A stretch of DNA of 40,586 nucleotides from Pseudomonas putida (GCF_028682635.1 NZ_JANHLK010000042.1:1-40586); one strand, 5' to 3'. Shown: positions 16,757 to 24,658, counted from the stretch's first letter. Notes: generated by a model not told the origin, from the letters alone. Made by a program: numbers and translations.

Positions 16757-17686
16757 CTAGAGGTCTAGCGAAACGCAGGGGCCGCGGCCGCGAGAGACGC
16801 AGGGCATGAGAAATTCGCCCTGCTCGGCGGGGCTGAGGAAGCTGTCGCGGTGTTCGATGTCGCCGCGCACATGGCGGGTCATGCATTGGCCGCAGACCCC
16901 GCCGCGACACAGGTTGGGCACCTGCAGGCCGGCGGACTCCAGCGCTTCGAGCAGACTCTGTTCAGCGCCGACCCGCAGGCGCTGCCCGCTGCGCAGCAGT
17001 TCCAGGTCAAAGGCTTGCCCAGGTTCTGCGGCCTTGAAGGCCTCCCAGTGCACCCGCATCGAAGGCCAGCCCAGGGCCTTGGCCTGTTGCCGGACTGCAT
17101 CGAGCAAGGGTTGCGGGCCACAGGTATAGACATGGCTGCCCAGCGGGCGGTCGCGCAAGATGGTGTCCAGGTCCGGGCGGGCGCTGTAGGTGTGCAGTCG
17201 CGAGCCCAGCCGTTGTTGCAAGGGCTCGAGATAGGCATCGCTCAGGCCAGGGCGATACAGGTAATGCAGTTCGAAATCGGCCTGGCGTCGCTCCAGCTCG
17301 GCGATGTGCGCCATGAACGGCGTGATGCCGATGCCGCCGGCGATGAGGATGTGCAGGCGGGCGGGGGCGTGCAGGGCGAACAGGTTGGCCGGCGGCGATA
17401 TCTGCAGGGTGTCACCCACCTGGACGTGTCGATGCAGGTACTGTGAGCCGCCGCGGGAGGCTTCCTGCAGGCGTACGGCGATGCGGTAGTGCTGGCGGTC
17501 CGCCGGGTCGCTGGTCAACGAATAGGCATTGCGCACCTGGCCGCTGCCCAGTGGCAGGTGCACCTGCACATGACTGCCGGCGGAGAATCCCGGCAGGGTG
17601 CCGCTGCAGGGTTCCAGGGTGAGTTCGCGCACCACCGGAGTTAGCATGTCGGCCTCGCTGACCCGGACCCTCAGCGAGACGCTCAT
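16757..17686 (-). CDS. dmmB: Dimethylamine monooxygenase reductase subunit (FNR plus 2Fe-2S ferredoxin)
   Basis: 309-residue phthalate-dioxygenase-reductase-type protein. From the N-terminus: flavin domain with RNAYSLTSDP, NAD(P)H domain with LIAGGIGITPFMAHIAELE and YTCGPQPLLDAVR, then a plant-type ferredoxin with the CRGGVCGQC motif and a fourth cysteine in MPCVSRG. It carries electrons from NAD(P)H to the haem subunit. Its start overlaps the dmmA stop by four bases (ATGA), showing translational coupling, and dmmC follows nine bases after its stop. Confidence 0.9.
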   Translation of the reverse strand: MSVSLRVRVSEADMLTPVVRELTLEPCSGTLPGFSAGSHVQVHLPLGSGQVRNAYSLTSDPADRQHYRIAVRLQEASRGGSQYLHRHVQVGDTLQISPPANLFALHAPARLHILIAGGIGITPFMAHIAELERRQADFELHYLYRPGLSDAYLEPLQQRLGSRLHTYSARPDLDTILRDRPLGSHVYTCGPQPLLDAVRQQAKALGWPSMRVHWEAFKAAEPGQAFDLELLRSGQRLRVGAEQSLLEALESAGLQVPNLCRGGVCGQCMTRHVRGDIEHRDSFLSPAEQGEFLMPCVSRGRGPCVSLDL

Positions 17687-18195
17687 GGCTGGACTCCGGC
17701 ATAAGGTTGGTCGGGATCGCTGCAGACGCCGAGGTAAGCCCCCAGGCGTTGGGAAAAGTGCTGGCGCACCTCCAGCCCGACTTCACAGCGCTCGCAGGTC
17801 ATCGCTGGCTGCGGCCCGCACGCCTGGGTCAGTCCGCAATGCACGCAATACACCTGGCGCGGGCCGACGGTGGCGTGGGTGATGTCGATCTCGTCGTCTT
17901 CCAGCCCGGCGGCGCGAGCCTGGGCATGGATGCGCCAGACGAATGCCTCGTCGCCCATGATGTACAGGTGACTGCCCACGGTGGCGCTGCCCAGTACCTG
18001 CTGCAGGCGCGCTTGGAAGTCGCTGTTCTGCTGGTTCAGCACCAGGGGCTGTTGCAAGTCGCCGACAAAGGACGCGCAGGCGGCCGCCGATTGCATGACC
18101 ACGATATGGCGGGTGGCGGCTTCACGAGGCTGGGGCTGGCGATAGCGCGGCAGGCTGTGAAGTCGATCCGGGGCGGCGCTGTGTCTATCCGTCAT
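17683..18195 (-). CDS. dmmA: Dimethylamine monooxygenase small subunit (DmmA family)
   Basis: 170-residue protein of the DmmA family, first gene of the minus-strand operon. The C-terminal third has two CxxC knuckles (C117/C120 and C134/C137), a rubredoxin- or zinc-ribbon-like pair that could hold one iron or zinc. The middle (LGSATVGSHLYIMGDEAFVW) looks like a small nucleotide-like fold. Its role in the enzyme is not settled; electron transfer between DmmB and the haem subunit is a reasonable guess. The ATG follows AGGAAAG. Confidence 0.82.
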   Translation of the reverse strand: MTDRHSAAPDRLHSLPRYRQPQPREAATRHIVVMQSAAACASFVGDLQQPLVLNQQNSDFQARLQQVLGSATVGSHLYIMGDEAFVWRIHAQARAAGLEDDEIDITHATVGPRQVYCVHCGLTQACGPQPAMTCERCEVGLEVRQHFSQRLGAYLGVCSDPDQPYAGVQP

Positions 18196-18263
18196 GCTGG
18201 CTTTCCTGTTGATCCGCCCCTGTTTGCGGGGCGGGAAAGGTGGCGTTGCACAGGGCGTGTTGT

Positions 18264-18277
18264 TTCCTGCTGAGGAA
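18264..18277. promoter_or_regulatory. Weaker palindrome beside the dmm operator
   Basis: TTCCTGCTGAGGAA shares the TTCC/GGAA arms with the main sites but has a six-base centre. It lies six bases from the better site at 18284-18296, so it may be an accessory binding site. Confidence 0.3.
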
Positions 18278-18283
18278 GATAAT

Positions 18284-18296
18284 TTCCTACGGGGAA
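18284..18296. promoter_or_regulatory. Candidate XRE-cupin operator 3 (dmm operon promoter)
   Basis: TTCCTACGGGGAA fits the consensus TTCCYAYNGGGAA seen twice in the gmaS promoter. It lies 89 bases upstream of the dmmA start and 125 bases upstream of the histidine kinase start, in the divergent intergenic region, so it could act on either or both. Confidence 0.5.
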
Positions 18297-18420
18297 AAAT
18301 CTCTCAATCCAGAAAAAGCGCTATCTCTTTGGGGGTAGGCCGTGCACGGCGGCCATTCAGGGCATGGAAGTTGCTCGTCCTTGTTCACAGCCGAGCAAGC
18401 GGACGGGGAGTGATCGAGAA

Positions 18421-19569
18421 GTGCGAACACGAGTGCAGTGGTGGCCGCTCTGGTTGGGGCGTATCCGTCCCGAACAGGCGCGCAGCGTGCGCCAGCTGTT
18501 GGCCGGGTTGCCCTTGAGCCAGGTGCACGCTGACGGTGCCCTGGCGGTTTTTCTGGACCGTTTCGAAGCACTGTTGCCCGCTTGCCAGCTGAATCTGGTC
18601 CTGGCCGGTGTCGAGCCGACGCCGGCTCGGCGCGGCGTGATCGAGGGTTGCCAGGGCGTGCTGGACTGCCCACGGCGTGCCTCGGCAGCGAGTGAATCCG
18701 CCCAGGCCTGCGGCCCTTGTCGGCAACGGGGCGTGCATCGCCTGCTGTGTTCCGTACCCAACGGCGACCAACAGGGCAGCAGCGGCTGGTTGCTGCTCGA
18801 TACGCCGCGCGCGGCCGGCGCGAGCTGGCGCCAGTTGCTGGAGGAGGCCGCGCAGGCCGTGGACGTCAGCGTGCGTCTGCTCTGTCACAGCCGTGAACAG
18901 CAGCGTCGGCAGGCGACTTTCCGGCACGGTGCACTGGCCCGTGAACTGCACGATTCGGTGGCGCAGCAGCTGGGTTATCTGTCGTTCCAGGCGAGTCTGC
19001 TGCAGTCGCAGCTGGGCGCGCCTGCGCAGGCGGCTGCGGTGTTGCAGGAGCTGCGCGGCGGCTTGAGCCAGTTGCAGCGTCAGGTACGTGAATTGATCAC
19101 CAGCGCCCGCCTGACCATGGACGGGCGTTCCCTGCGCCAGGCCCTGGCCGACTCGGTCGCGGAGTTCTCGCGGCGCTGCATCATCGTGTTCGAACTGGAC
19201 AACCGCCTGGCCGACGATGCCCTGGGCGCGGAAACCGAATTGCAGGTACTGCAGATCATCCGCGAGGCGCTGGCCAACGCTGTACGCCATTCCCATGCAC
19301 GGCATGTGCGCATCGAGTTGCGGCAAGACCAGGACGGCGCTGTGTCGGTGTCGGTGGAGGATGACGGCATCGGCTTGAGCCCGGCGTCCGGGGAGGACAA
19401 CCATTTCGGCCTGGCGATCATCCGCGAGCGGGCCGCGAGCATTGGTGCGCGCCTGGCCATCGAGGCCATCCGCCCGCACGGGGTACGCGTACACCTTGGC
19501 CTTTGCCGTCACCAGGATTTGCCTGAGGGGAGTTTCGATGGACTGCACGACCTTGTTACTGATCGATGA
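18421..19569 (+). CDS. Soluble sensor histidine kinase, NarX/HisKA_3 type
   Basis: 382 residues from the GTG start. The phosphoacceptor box ARELHDSVAQQLGYL (His about 177) is the HisKA_3 type, followed by an HATPase domain with REALANAVRHSHA (N box) and VEDDGIGL (G1). No membrane segment is visible, so it should sense a cytosolic signal. The input part has several cysteines (DCPRR, ACGPC, LLCS), but no clear known sensor fold. GTG at 18421 follows GGGGAG; an ATG at 18364 in the same frame has no good RBS. It overlaps the response regulator gene, and the pair stands divergent to the dmm operon, so methylamine sensing is possible but not shown. Confidence 0.85.
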   Translation: MRTRVQWWPLWLGRIRPEQARSVRQLLAGLPLSQVHADGALAVFLDRFEALLPACQLNLVLAGVEPTPARRGVIEGCQGVLDCPRRASAASESAQACGPCRQRGVHRLLCSVPNGDQQGSSGWLLLDTPRAAGASWRQLLEEAAQAVDVSVRLLCHSREQQRRQATFRHGALARELHDSVAQQLGYLSFQASLLQSQLGAPAQAAAVLQELRGGLSQLQRQVRELITSARLTMDGRSLRQALADSVAEFSRRCIIVFELDNRLADDALGAETELQVLQIIREALANAVRHSHARHVRIELRQDQDGAVSVSVEDDGIGLSPASGEDNHFGLAIIRERAASIGARLAIEAIRPHGVRVHLGLCRHQDLPEGSFDGLHDLVTDR

Positions 19570-20209
19570 TCACCCGTTGTTTCGCAAGGGCCTGGCCCAG
19601 CTGTTCGGTGCCAGCGACGACTTTGAAGTGGTGGGCCAGGCCGCCAGTGGCCGCGAAGGCATCAATCTGGCCGTGAGCCTGGCGCCGCAACAGGTCCTGC
19701 TTGACCTGCACATGCCCGGCTTGAGCGGCTTGCAGGTCCTCGATGAGCTGCGCCAGTTGCGCCTCGACTGTCAGGTGGTGGTGCTCACCGCGTCGATGGA
19801 TCGCGCCGAACTGCTGATGGCCCTGCGCCTGGGGGCCAGTGGTTATGTGCTCAAGGAAACCGAGCCCGATGCACTGCTGGACTACATGCGCAATTGCAAC
19901 CGGGGCGCGATCGTCCTGGATTCGACCCTGATTGCCCTGCTGGCCGACCAGGACGCGCCGACGCCCCGGCCCGGGCACGATCTTGAGCACGCCGATACCC
20001 ATAACCTGACCGAGCGCGAAGGCCAGACGCTGGCCTTGATCGCCGCCGGCATGAGCAATAAGCAGATCGGCCGGGAACTGGGGATCAGCGACGGCACGGT
20101 GAAGATCTATGTGAAGAATCTCTTGCAGAAGCTCAGTCTGCACTCGCGCCTGGAGCTGGCGGCCTGGGTGCATAACGGCGCATCGGTGAGACATGAGGAG
20201 CGCCATTAG
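19538..20209 (+). CDS. NarL/FixJ-family response regulator
   Basis: 223 residues. Receiver domain with the acidic pair in IDDHP, phosphoacceptor Asp56 in LLDLHMP, the Thr of VLTAS and the Lys of VLKETEP; C-terminal LuxR-type HTH with LTEREGQTLALIAAGMSNKQIG and GISDGTVKIYVKNLL (in pieces). The start at 19538 overlaps the kinase gene by 32 bases. The frame is open further upstream inside the kinase gene, but the receiver begins here. It is the obvious partner of the neighbouring kinase; targets are unknown. Confidence 0.9.
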   Translation: MDCTTLLLIDDHPLFRKGLAQLFGASDDFEVVGQAASGREGINLAVSLAPQQVLLDLHMPGLSGLQVLDELRQLRLDCQVVVLTASMDRAELLMALRLGASGYVLKETEPDALLDYMRNCNRGAIVLDSTLIALLADQDAPTPRPGHDLEHADTHNLTEREGQTLALIAAGMSNKQIGRELGISDGTVKIYVKNLLQKLSLHSRLELAAWVHNGASVRHEERH

Positions 20210-20959
20210 ATGATCGATCACCCCGAGGCAATCGTCCCAACAGCGCCTGTGCAGCGGATGGATCACTTCCCGGCGGCGTTGCTTGAACTGGCCGATGACG
20301 GTCGCATCGTCCACTTCAACCTGGCGTGGGTCGAGCTGATGGATCGACCCCAGGGCGAGCGTTACCTGATTGACCATGTGCACCACGAAGACCGATCGAT
20401 GTGGCGCCAGGCGCTGCATGAATTGCGGCGGCGGCCCGAGACTTCGTTCAACCAGCGTCTGCGTTTCGTGCACCCCTCGGGGGAGTTGCGCTGGTTCGAG
20501 GTCAGTCTCAAGCGCGGTGACCAGGGGTTCTATCTGGTAGCGGGGGATATCACCGTGCACAAGCGGCGCGAGATTGCCTTGCTGGCCAGCCAGCGCAGTT
20601 GCATGAGTTTGCTCGACAGCATGCCGGGGCTGATCTACCGCGGCCGCAACAACCGGGACTGGACCATGGAGTTCGTCAGTGCCGGGTGCCTGCAACTGAC
20701 CGGCTATCCCGCGGAGCGGCTGGTGGACAATCACGAATTCACCTACAACAGCCTGATCCTGGCGCAGGACGCCGATTATGTCTGGCGCGAAGTGCAATAT
20801 GCCCTGTCACGGCGCGAGCCGTTCGAACTCAACTACCGGATTCGCTGCGCGGATCAATCGATCAAGCACGTCTGGGAGAAGGGGGTGGGGATCTACGCCG
20901 ATACCCGAGAAGTGTTGGGTATCGAAGGGGCCATTTTCGAGCGCAACGCCGGGCACTGA
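20210..20959 (+). CDS. Tandem PAS-domain protein without output domain
   Basis: 249 residues made of two PAS domains and little else: PAS 1 about 14-118 (LLELADDGRIVHFNLAWVEL, RWFEVSLKRGDQGFYLVAGDIT) and PAS 2 about 125-245 (LIYRGRNNRDWTMEFVSAGCLQLTGYPAERLV, all in pieces). The protein ends right after PAS 2; no kinase, GGDEF, EAL or HTH follows. Its ATG directly abuts the TAG of the response regulator, so the three genes are one operon. It may be a separate sensor that talks to the soluble kinase. The ligand is not visible. Confidence 0.82.
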   Translation: MIDHPEAIVPTAPVQRMDHFPAALLELADDGRIVHFNLAWVELMDRPQGERYLIDHVHHEDRSMWRQALHELRRRPETSFNQRLRFVHPSGELRWFEVSLKRGDQGFYLVAGDITVHKRREIALLASQRSCMSLLDSMPGLIYRGRNNRDWTMEFVSAGCLQLTGYPAERLVDNHEFTYNSLILAQDADYVWREVQYALSRREPFELNYRIRCADQSIKHVWEKGVGIYADTREVLGIEGAIFERNAGH

Positions 20960-20976
20960 GTCCGGCGTTGTGTTCT
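20944..20976. terminator. Hairpin between convergent genes
   Basis: CAACGCCGG (20944-20952) pairs perfectly with CCGGCGTTG (20962-20970), overlapping the stop of the PAS gene and followed by GTGTTCTT. It could end transcription from both sides, although the T-run is poor. Confidence 0.5.
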
Positions 20977-20987
20977 TGAGGGATGGA

Positions 20988-22349
20988 TCAGGACAGTTCA
21001 GCGACGCGTTCGCCGCGCTTGCCGAGCTTCATCAGCCAGTAATAACTCACGGCCGGCACCAGCAAGCCGACCAGCCAGGCCAGGTCGACGCCATCGAGCG
21101 CCGTGGCGACCGGACCGACATAGAGCGTGGTATTCATGAACGGAATCTCCAGGGCAATCGCCAGGACAAAACTGCCGCAGGCGATCCAGTTGACCCGCCC
21201 GTAAATCCCGTTGAGGTCGAAGATGTCGTCGATCCGGTATTCACCTTTGCGCAGGCAATAGAAGTCCACCAGGTTGATCGCCGTCCAGGGGATCAGGAAG
21301 TAGCTCATGAAGAAAATGAAGTTGAGGAAGAAGGTGATGAAATCGTCCTGACTGATGGTGCACAGGCCGGTCGCCACCACGCTGATCACCAGCATGAACA
21401 GGCCACGCACCCGCGGCGTCACTTTCAATCTTGCGAAGGGTTCGATCACGGTGATGGTCGACATGAACGCCCCGTACAGGTTGAACACGTTGATCGACAC
21501 CTGGCCATAGACGATGAACGCGAACAGCAGGATCGCGCCGCTGCCGAACAGCCCGGCGACATGGCCGCCGACGTTGCTGGAAAAGTCGCCGATGCCGACG
21601 CTCAGGATCGCCCCTAGGATCATCATCCAGGCACCGCCGCTGACCGTGCCGGCGTAGCTGTACCAGAACACTTGTGCAGCAGACGTATTGCTCGGCAGGT
21701 AACGCGAATAGTCGGCGACATAGGGCGCATAGGACAGCTGCCAGGTCACGGCGATGCTCACCGCCACCAGGAACTTCGACAGCGAGAACCCCGTCGGCAG
21801 CCATTGCTCGGCCGGGATCGACAGCTGCAGGGCGAACAGCGTGGCGGCGGCGAAGACCAGCAGGGAGAGGATCGACAGCAGCTTCTGCAAGCGGTGAATC
21901 AGCCGGTAGCCAAACAGCGCTACCACGAAGCACAGGGCGCCGATCAGGTAGATGTTGCCGCTGGCCGGCAGCGGGCTGACCGACTCCAGCGCCTGGGCCG
22001 CCAGCAGGGTATTGCTGACGAAGAACCCGAGGTAGATCAGCATTACGAACAGCAGCGGCAACACCGCCCCGAGCACGCCGAATTGCGCGCGGCTCTGGAT
22101 CATCTGCGGAATGCCCAATTTGGGCCCCTGGGCGGAATGGGAGGCCATGAAAATCGCCCCCAGCAACGAGCCGACGACGATTGCCAGGGCGCTCCAGAAC
22201 AGGTTGAGCCCCATCACCACCGGCAGCACACCGGAGGCGATGGTGGTGATGTTCATGTTGGCGCCGAACCAGATGAAGAACAGCGACCCCGGCCGGCCAT
22301 GGCGTTCGCCTTCGGGGATGAAATCGATGCTTCTTTTTTCGACTTGCAT
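20988..22349 (-). CDS. NCS1-family permease (cytosine/purine/hydantoin type)
   Basis: 453 residues with about twelve membrane segments. NCS1 marks include the N-terminal ERHGRPGSLFFIWFGANMN, GPKLGIPQMIQSRAQFG and YAPYVADYSRYLP. Members move nucleobases, allantoin, hydantoin or vitamin-like bases with a cation. It lies five bases after the isochorismatase-like hydrolase gene on the same strand, so the pair probably imports and hydrolyses one compound. It is paralogous to the NCS1 permease at 25462-26874, but its promoter region has no GntR operator. Confidence 0.88.
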   Translation of the reverse strand: MQVEKRSIDFIPEGERHGRPGSLFFIWFGANMNITTIASGVLPVVMGLNLFWSALAIVVGSLLGAIFMASHSAQGPKLGIPQMIQSRAQFGVLGAVLPLLFVMLIYLGFFVSNTLLAAQALESVSPLPASGNIYLIGALCFVVALFGYRLIHRLQKLLSILSLLVFAAATLFALQLSIPAEQWLPTGFSLSKFLVAVSIAVTWQLSYAPYVADYSRYLPSNTSAAQVFWYSYAGTVSGGAWMMILGAILSVGIGDFSSNVGGHVAGLFGSGAILLFAFIVYGQVSINVFNLYGAFMSTITVIEPFARLKVTPRVRGLFMLVISVVATGLCTISQDDFITFFLNFIFFMSYFLIPWTAINLVDFYCLRKGEYRIDDIFDLNGIYGRVNWIACGSFVLAIALEIPFMNTTLYVGPVATALDGVDLAWLVGLLVPAVSYYWLMKLGKRGERVAELS

Positions 22350-22354
22350 GGCGA

Positions 22355-23032
22355 TTACTCCTGAGTCCGGGCGAGGTGGGCGTGCAAACGGGCGATGGTG
22401 CCTGGCAGCTCATGGGGCTGGTGGGCGAACAGGTCCGGGTGCTCGGGATTGAGGCTCAGGTAGTCGCGGTTTTCCAGGGCGCGTTGGCATTCGCTGCGGG
22501 TGAGGATTTCCAGGGAGTAGACCCAGTTGGCCATAATCAATAGCGCTGAGTAGTGGCCGGCCAGGGTGGTCGTGGTGCAGGCGTCGCTGACCAGGCGAAT
22601 GTGGTAACCCAGGGCGAAGGCGTCGAACACCGTGGTCAGCACGCAGACATCGGTGAGTACGCCGCAGATGGTCAGCGTGTGAACGTCCAGCGCCTTGAGC
22701 CGGGCATCCAGGTCGGTACGGTGGAAGGCGCTGTAGCGGCCTTTATCGATCACCGTTTCAGCGGGCTGCGGGGCCAGGCTCTCGATGATCTCCACCTGGC
22801 GAGTGCCGGCGCGATAACCGCTGGGGCCGCCGTCGGGCGCGCGGGGTTCGCCGGGCGGCAGGTCGCTGCCATCGGCTGGATTGACATGACGGGTATAGAG
22901 GATCGGGACCCGCTGCTGGCGGGCGGTTTCGAGAAGGAAGGCCGTGTTGGCCACCACCGAGTCGAAGTGTTCGAGGACGAAGCCGTCCTCCTGTTGCATG
23001 TCGATGATCAACAGTGCGTTTTTATTGTTCAT
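22355..23032 (-). CDS. Isochorismatase-fold cysteine hydrolase
   Basis: 225 residues with the complete triad of the family: Asp11 (LLIIDMQ), Lys97 (VIDKGRYSAF) and Cys130 (GVLTDVCV). Members cleave amide or carbamoyl C-N bonds (nicotinamidase, N-carbamoylsarcosine amidase, ureidoacrylate amidohydrolase RutB). The exact substrate cannot be read from the sequence. Coupling to an NCS1 permease suggests a small cyclic amide, ureide or carbamoyl compound. An in-frame codon at 23089 would add 19 residues unlike the family, so the ATG at 23032 is used. Confidence 0.88.
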   Translation of the reverse strand: MNNKNALLIIDMQQEDGFVLEHFDSVVANTAFLLETARQQRVPILYTRHVNPADGSDLPPGEPRAPDGGPSGYRAGTRQVEIIESLAPQPAETVIDKGRYSAFHRTDLDARLKALDVHTLTICGVLTDVCVLTTVFDAFALGYHIRLVSDACTTTTLAGHYSALLIMANWVYSLEILTRSECQRALENRDYLSLNPEHPDLFAHQPHELPGTIARLHAHLARTQE

Positions 23033-23460
23033 GGAGCAAACCTGATCATGGCCGGACGCGGTAGCGTCCCGAAGCACAATGCAGCGCAAGCGCGAGGCTA
23101 TCGCCTGACGTTCGGCTACGTGGATTCCTGTTCGGGTGGGCTCAGTGAACTATTTGCCAGAAGCCGTTCTGCTTGGCGGTAACGCTGGCGCGCAGGCGCT
23201 TGAAATGCAGGTGCGAAGACGTCCAGCCACCGCGCAGGTAAGCCCGCGCGGCGCTGGAGGGAAAGGCGAGTGATTGGAGACGACCATTGGACATGGGAAT
23301 CGACCCTTGTAGGAGCGAGCTTGCTCGCGAAGAGGGCAGCTCATTCAACATCGATGGCGATGGACCTGACGCTTTCGCGAGCAAGCCCGCTCCCACAGGT
23401 CAACGCGGTCATTCAGATGGCGCGCGTTATCGTTGGCGTCCAACGCGAGCAAGCTTGCTC
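23033..23460. other. Gap of 428 bases: small ORF and REP elements
   Basis: The part next to the hydrolase gene shows no operator or terminator I can name. A minus-strand frame of 50 codons (23142-23294, beginning MSNGRLQSLAF and ending FWQIVH) has no strong RBS and no recognised family. The rest is REP sequence (next entry). Confidence 0.5.
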
Positions 23461-23465
23461 CTACC
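23308..23465. repeat. Cluster of three REP copies
   Basis: One forward copy (TTGTAGGAGCGAGCTTGCTC) and two inverted copies (near 23377-23398 and 23446-23465). The last supplies the TAG stop codon of the flavin monooxygenase gene (23461-23463), so the REP reaches into that coding end. Confidence 0.8.
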
Positions 23466-24504
23466 GGAACGCCGGAACCACGTGCTTGATAAACAGCTCC
23501 AGGGACTTTTTCTTCTCGGCGTGCGGCAGGCTGTTGTCGCACCAGAAGCTGAACTCGTCGACGCCCAGTTCCTGATAGTACTTGATGCGCGGAATGATTT
23601 CTTCCGGGGTGCCGATCATGGCGGTCTTGTGCAGGCTCTCCAGTTCGAACTCCGGGCGGCCGGCGAATTTCTCTTCCGGGCTGGGCTCCAGGAAGCCGTT
23701 GACCGGTGTTACCTTGTTGCCGAACCAGGCATCGAAAGTGCGGTAGAACCTGGCGATGGCCTTGGCCCCGACTTTCCAGCCTTCGGGATTGTCGGCCGAG
23801 TGCACGTGGGTATGACGCAGCACCATCAATTGCGGGCGCGGCACGTCCGGGTTGTTGTCCAGGGCGGCCTGGAACTTGTTCTTCAGGTCGAGGACTTCTT
23901 CATCGCCTTTCATCAGCGGCGTGACCATCACGTTGCAGCCATTGGCGACGGCGAAGTTGTGCGAGTCCGGGTCACGGGCGGCGATCCACATCGGCGGGTT
24001 CGGCTTCTGGATCGGCTTGGGCACGCTGGTGGACGTCGGGAATTTCCAGATGTCGCCGTCATGGGCGTAGTCGCCTTGCCACAGGGCACGTACTACCGGA
24101 ACCATTTCCCGCAATGCCTGGCCGCCAGAGGAGGCGGGCATACCGCCGGCCATGCGGTCGAATTCAACCTGGTAAGCGCCACGGGCCAGGCCCACTTCCA
24201 TGCGCCCGTTGCTGATGACGTCCAGCAGCGCGCATTCACCGGCGACCCGGATCGGGTGCCAGAACGGCGCGATGATGGTGCCGGCGCCCAGGTGAATGGT
24301 GGTGGTCTTGCCGGCCAGGTAGGCCAGCAGCGGCATCGGGCTTGGCGAGATGGTGTATTCCATGGCGTGGTGTTCACCGATCCATACGGTGCTGAAACCA
24401 CCGGCCTCGGCCATCAGCGTCAGTTCGGTCAAGTCTTCGAACAACTGGCGGTGGCTGACGCTTTCGTCCCAACGTTCCATGTGTACGAACAGGGAAAATT
24501 TCAT
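23461..24504 (-). CDS. Luciferase-like (LLM) flavin-dependent monooxygenase
   Basis: 347 residues, bacterial-luciferase-like TIM barrel: MKFSLFVHMERWDES, FSTVWIGEHHAMEYTISPSP, LGAGTIIAPFWHPIRVAGECALLDVISNGRMEVGLARGAY (in pieces) and PPMWIAARDP. Such enzymes use reduced FMN supplied by a separate flavin reductase; two of these are encoded in the same regulon, one just upstream. Ring-opening enzymes for pyrimidines, pyridine and pyrazines belong to this superfamily, so an oxidative step on a nitrogen heterocycle is my preferred reading. It does not have the RutA N-terminus. A GntR-type operator lies 56 bases upstream. RBS GAGG at good spacing. Confidence 0.88.
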   Translation of the reverse strand: MKFSLFVHMERWDESVSHRQLFEDLTELTLMAEAGGFSTVWIGEHHAMEYTISPSPMPLLAYLAGKTTTIHLGAGTIIAPFWHPIRVAGECALLDVISNGRMEVGLARGAYQVEFDRMAGGMPASSGGQALREMVPVVRALWQGDYAHDGDIWKFPTSTSVPKPIQKPNPPMWIAARDPDSHNFAVANGCNVMVTPLMKGDEEVLDLKNKFQAALDNNPDVPRPQLMVLRHTHVHSADNPEGWKVGAKAIARFYRTFDAWFGNKVTPVNGFLEPSPEEKFAGRPEFELESLHKTAMIGTPEEIIPRIKYYQELGVDEFSFWCDNSLPHAEKKKSLELFIKHVVPAFR

Positions 24505-24559
24505 GACGCTACCTCGAATCTCTTGTGGTCGACCCGTCGACTGCGGGGCTGTTGATTAT

Positions 24560-24575
24560 TGGTATACCATAATAC
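24560..24575. promoter_or_regulatory. GntR-type operator A (flavin monooxygenase promoter)
   Basis: TGGTATACCATAATAC, identical to the sites at 33056-33071 and 40489-40504. The core GGTATACC is a perfect palindrome. Read in the gene's direction it is GTATTATGGTATACCA, in which TATTAT or TATACC could double as the -10 box. A lone REP-like half copy (about 24606-24635) lies between this site and the flavin reductase gene. Confidence 0.75.
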
Positions 24576-24658
24576 GATATTGATGCAACAATTTTAAGAT
24601 CAGAAGATCGCAGCCTGCGGCAGCTCCTACACAGGCGGTGATCTTTTGCCTGTAAGTG

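Noticed and set aside
18196..18420. Sigma-54 promoter before the dmm operon or the kinase gene
   Set aside because: No TGGCAC-N5-TTGC match with correct spacing was found on either strand.
23142..23294. Small minus-strand ORF of 50 codons upstream of the hydrolase gene
   Set aside because: No strong RBS and no recognisable family; it could be a relic, so it is noted only in the gap description.
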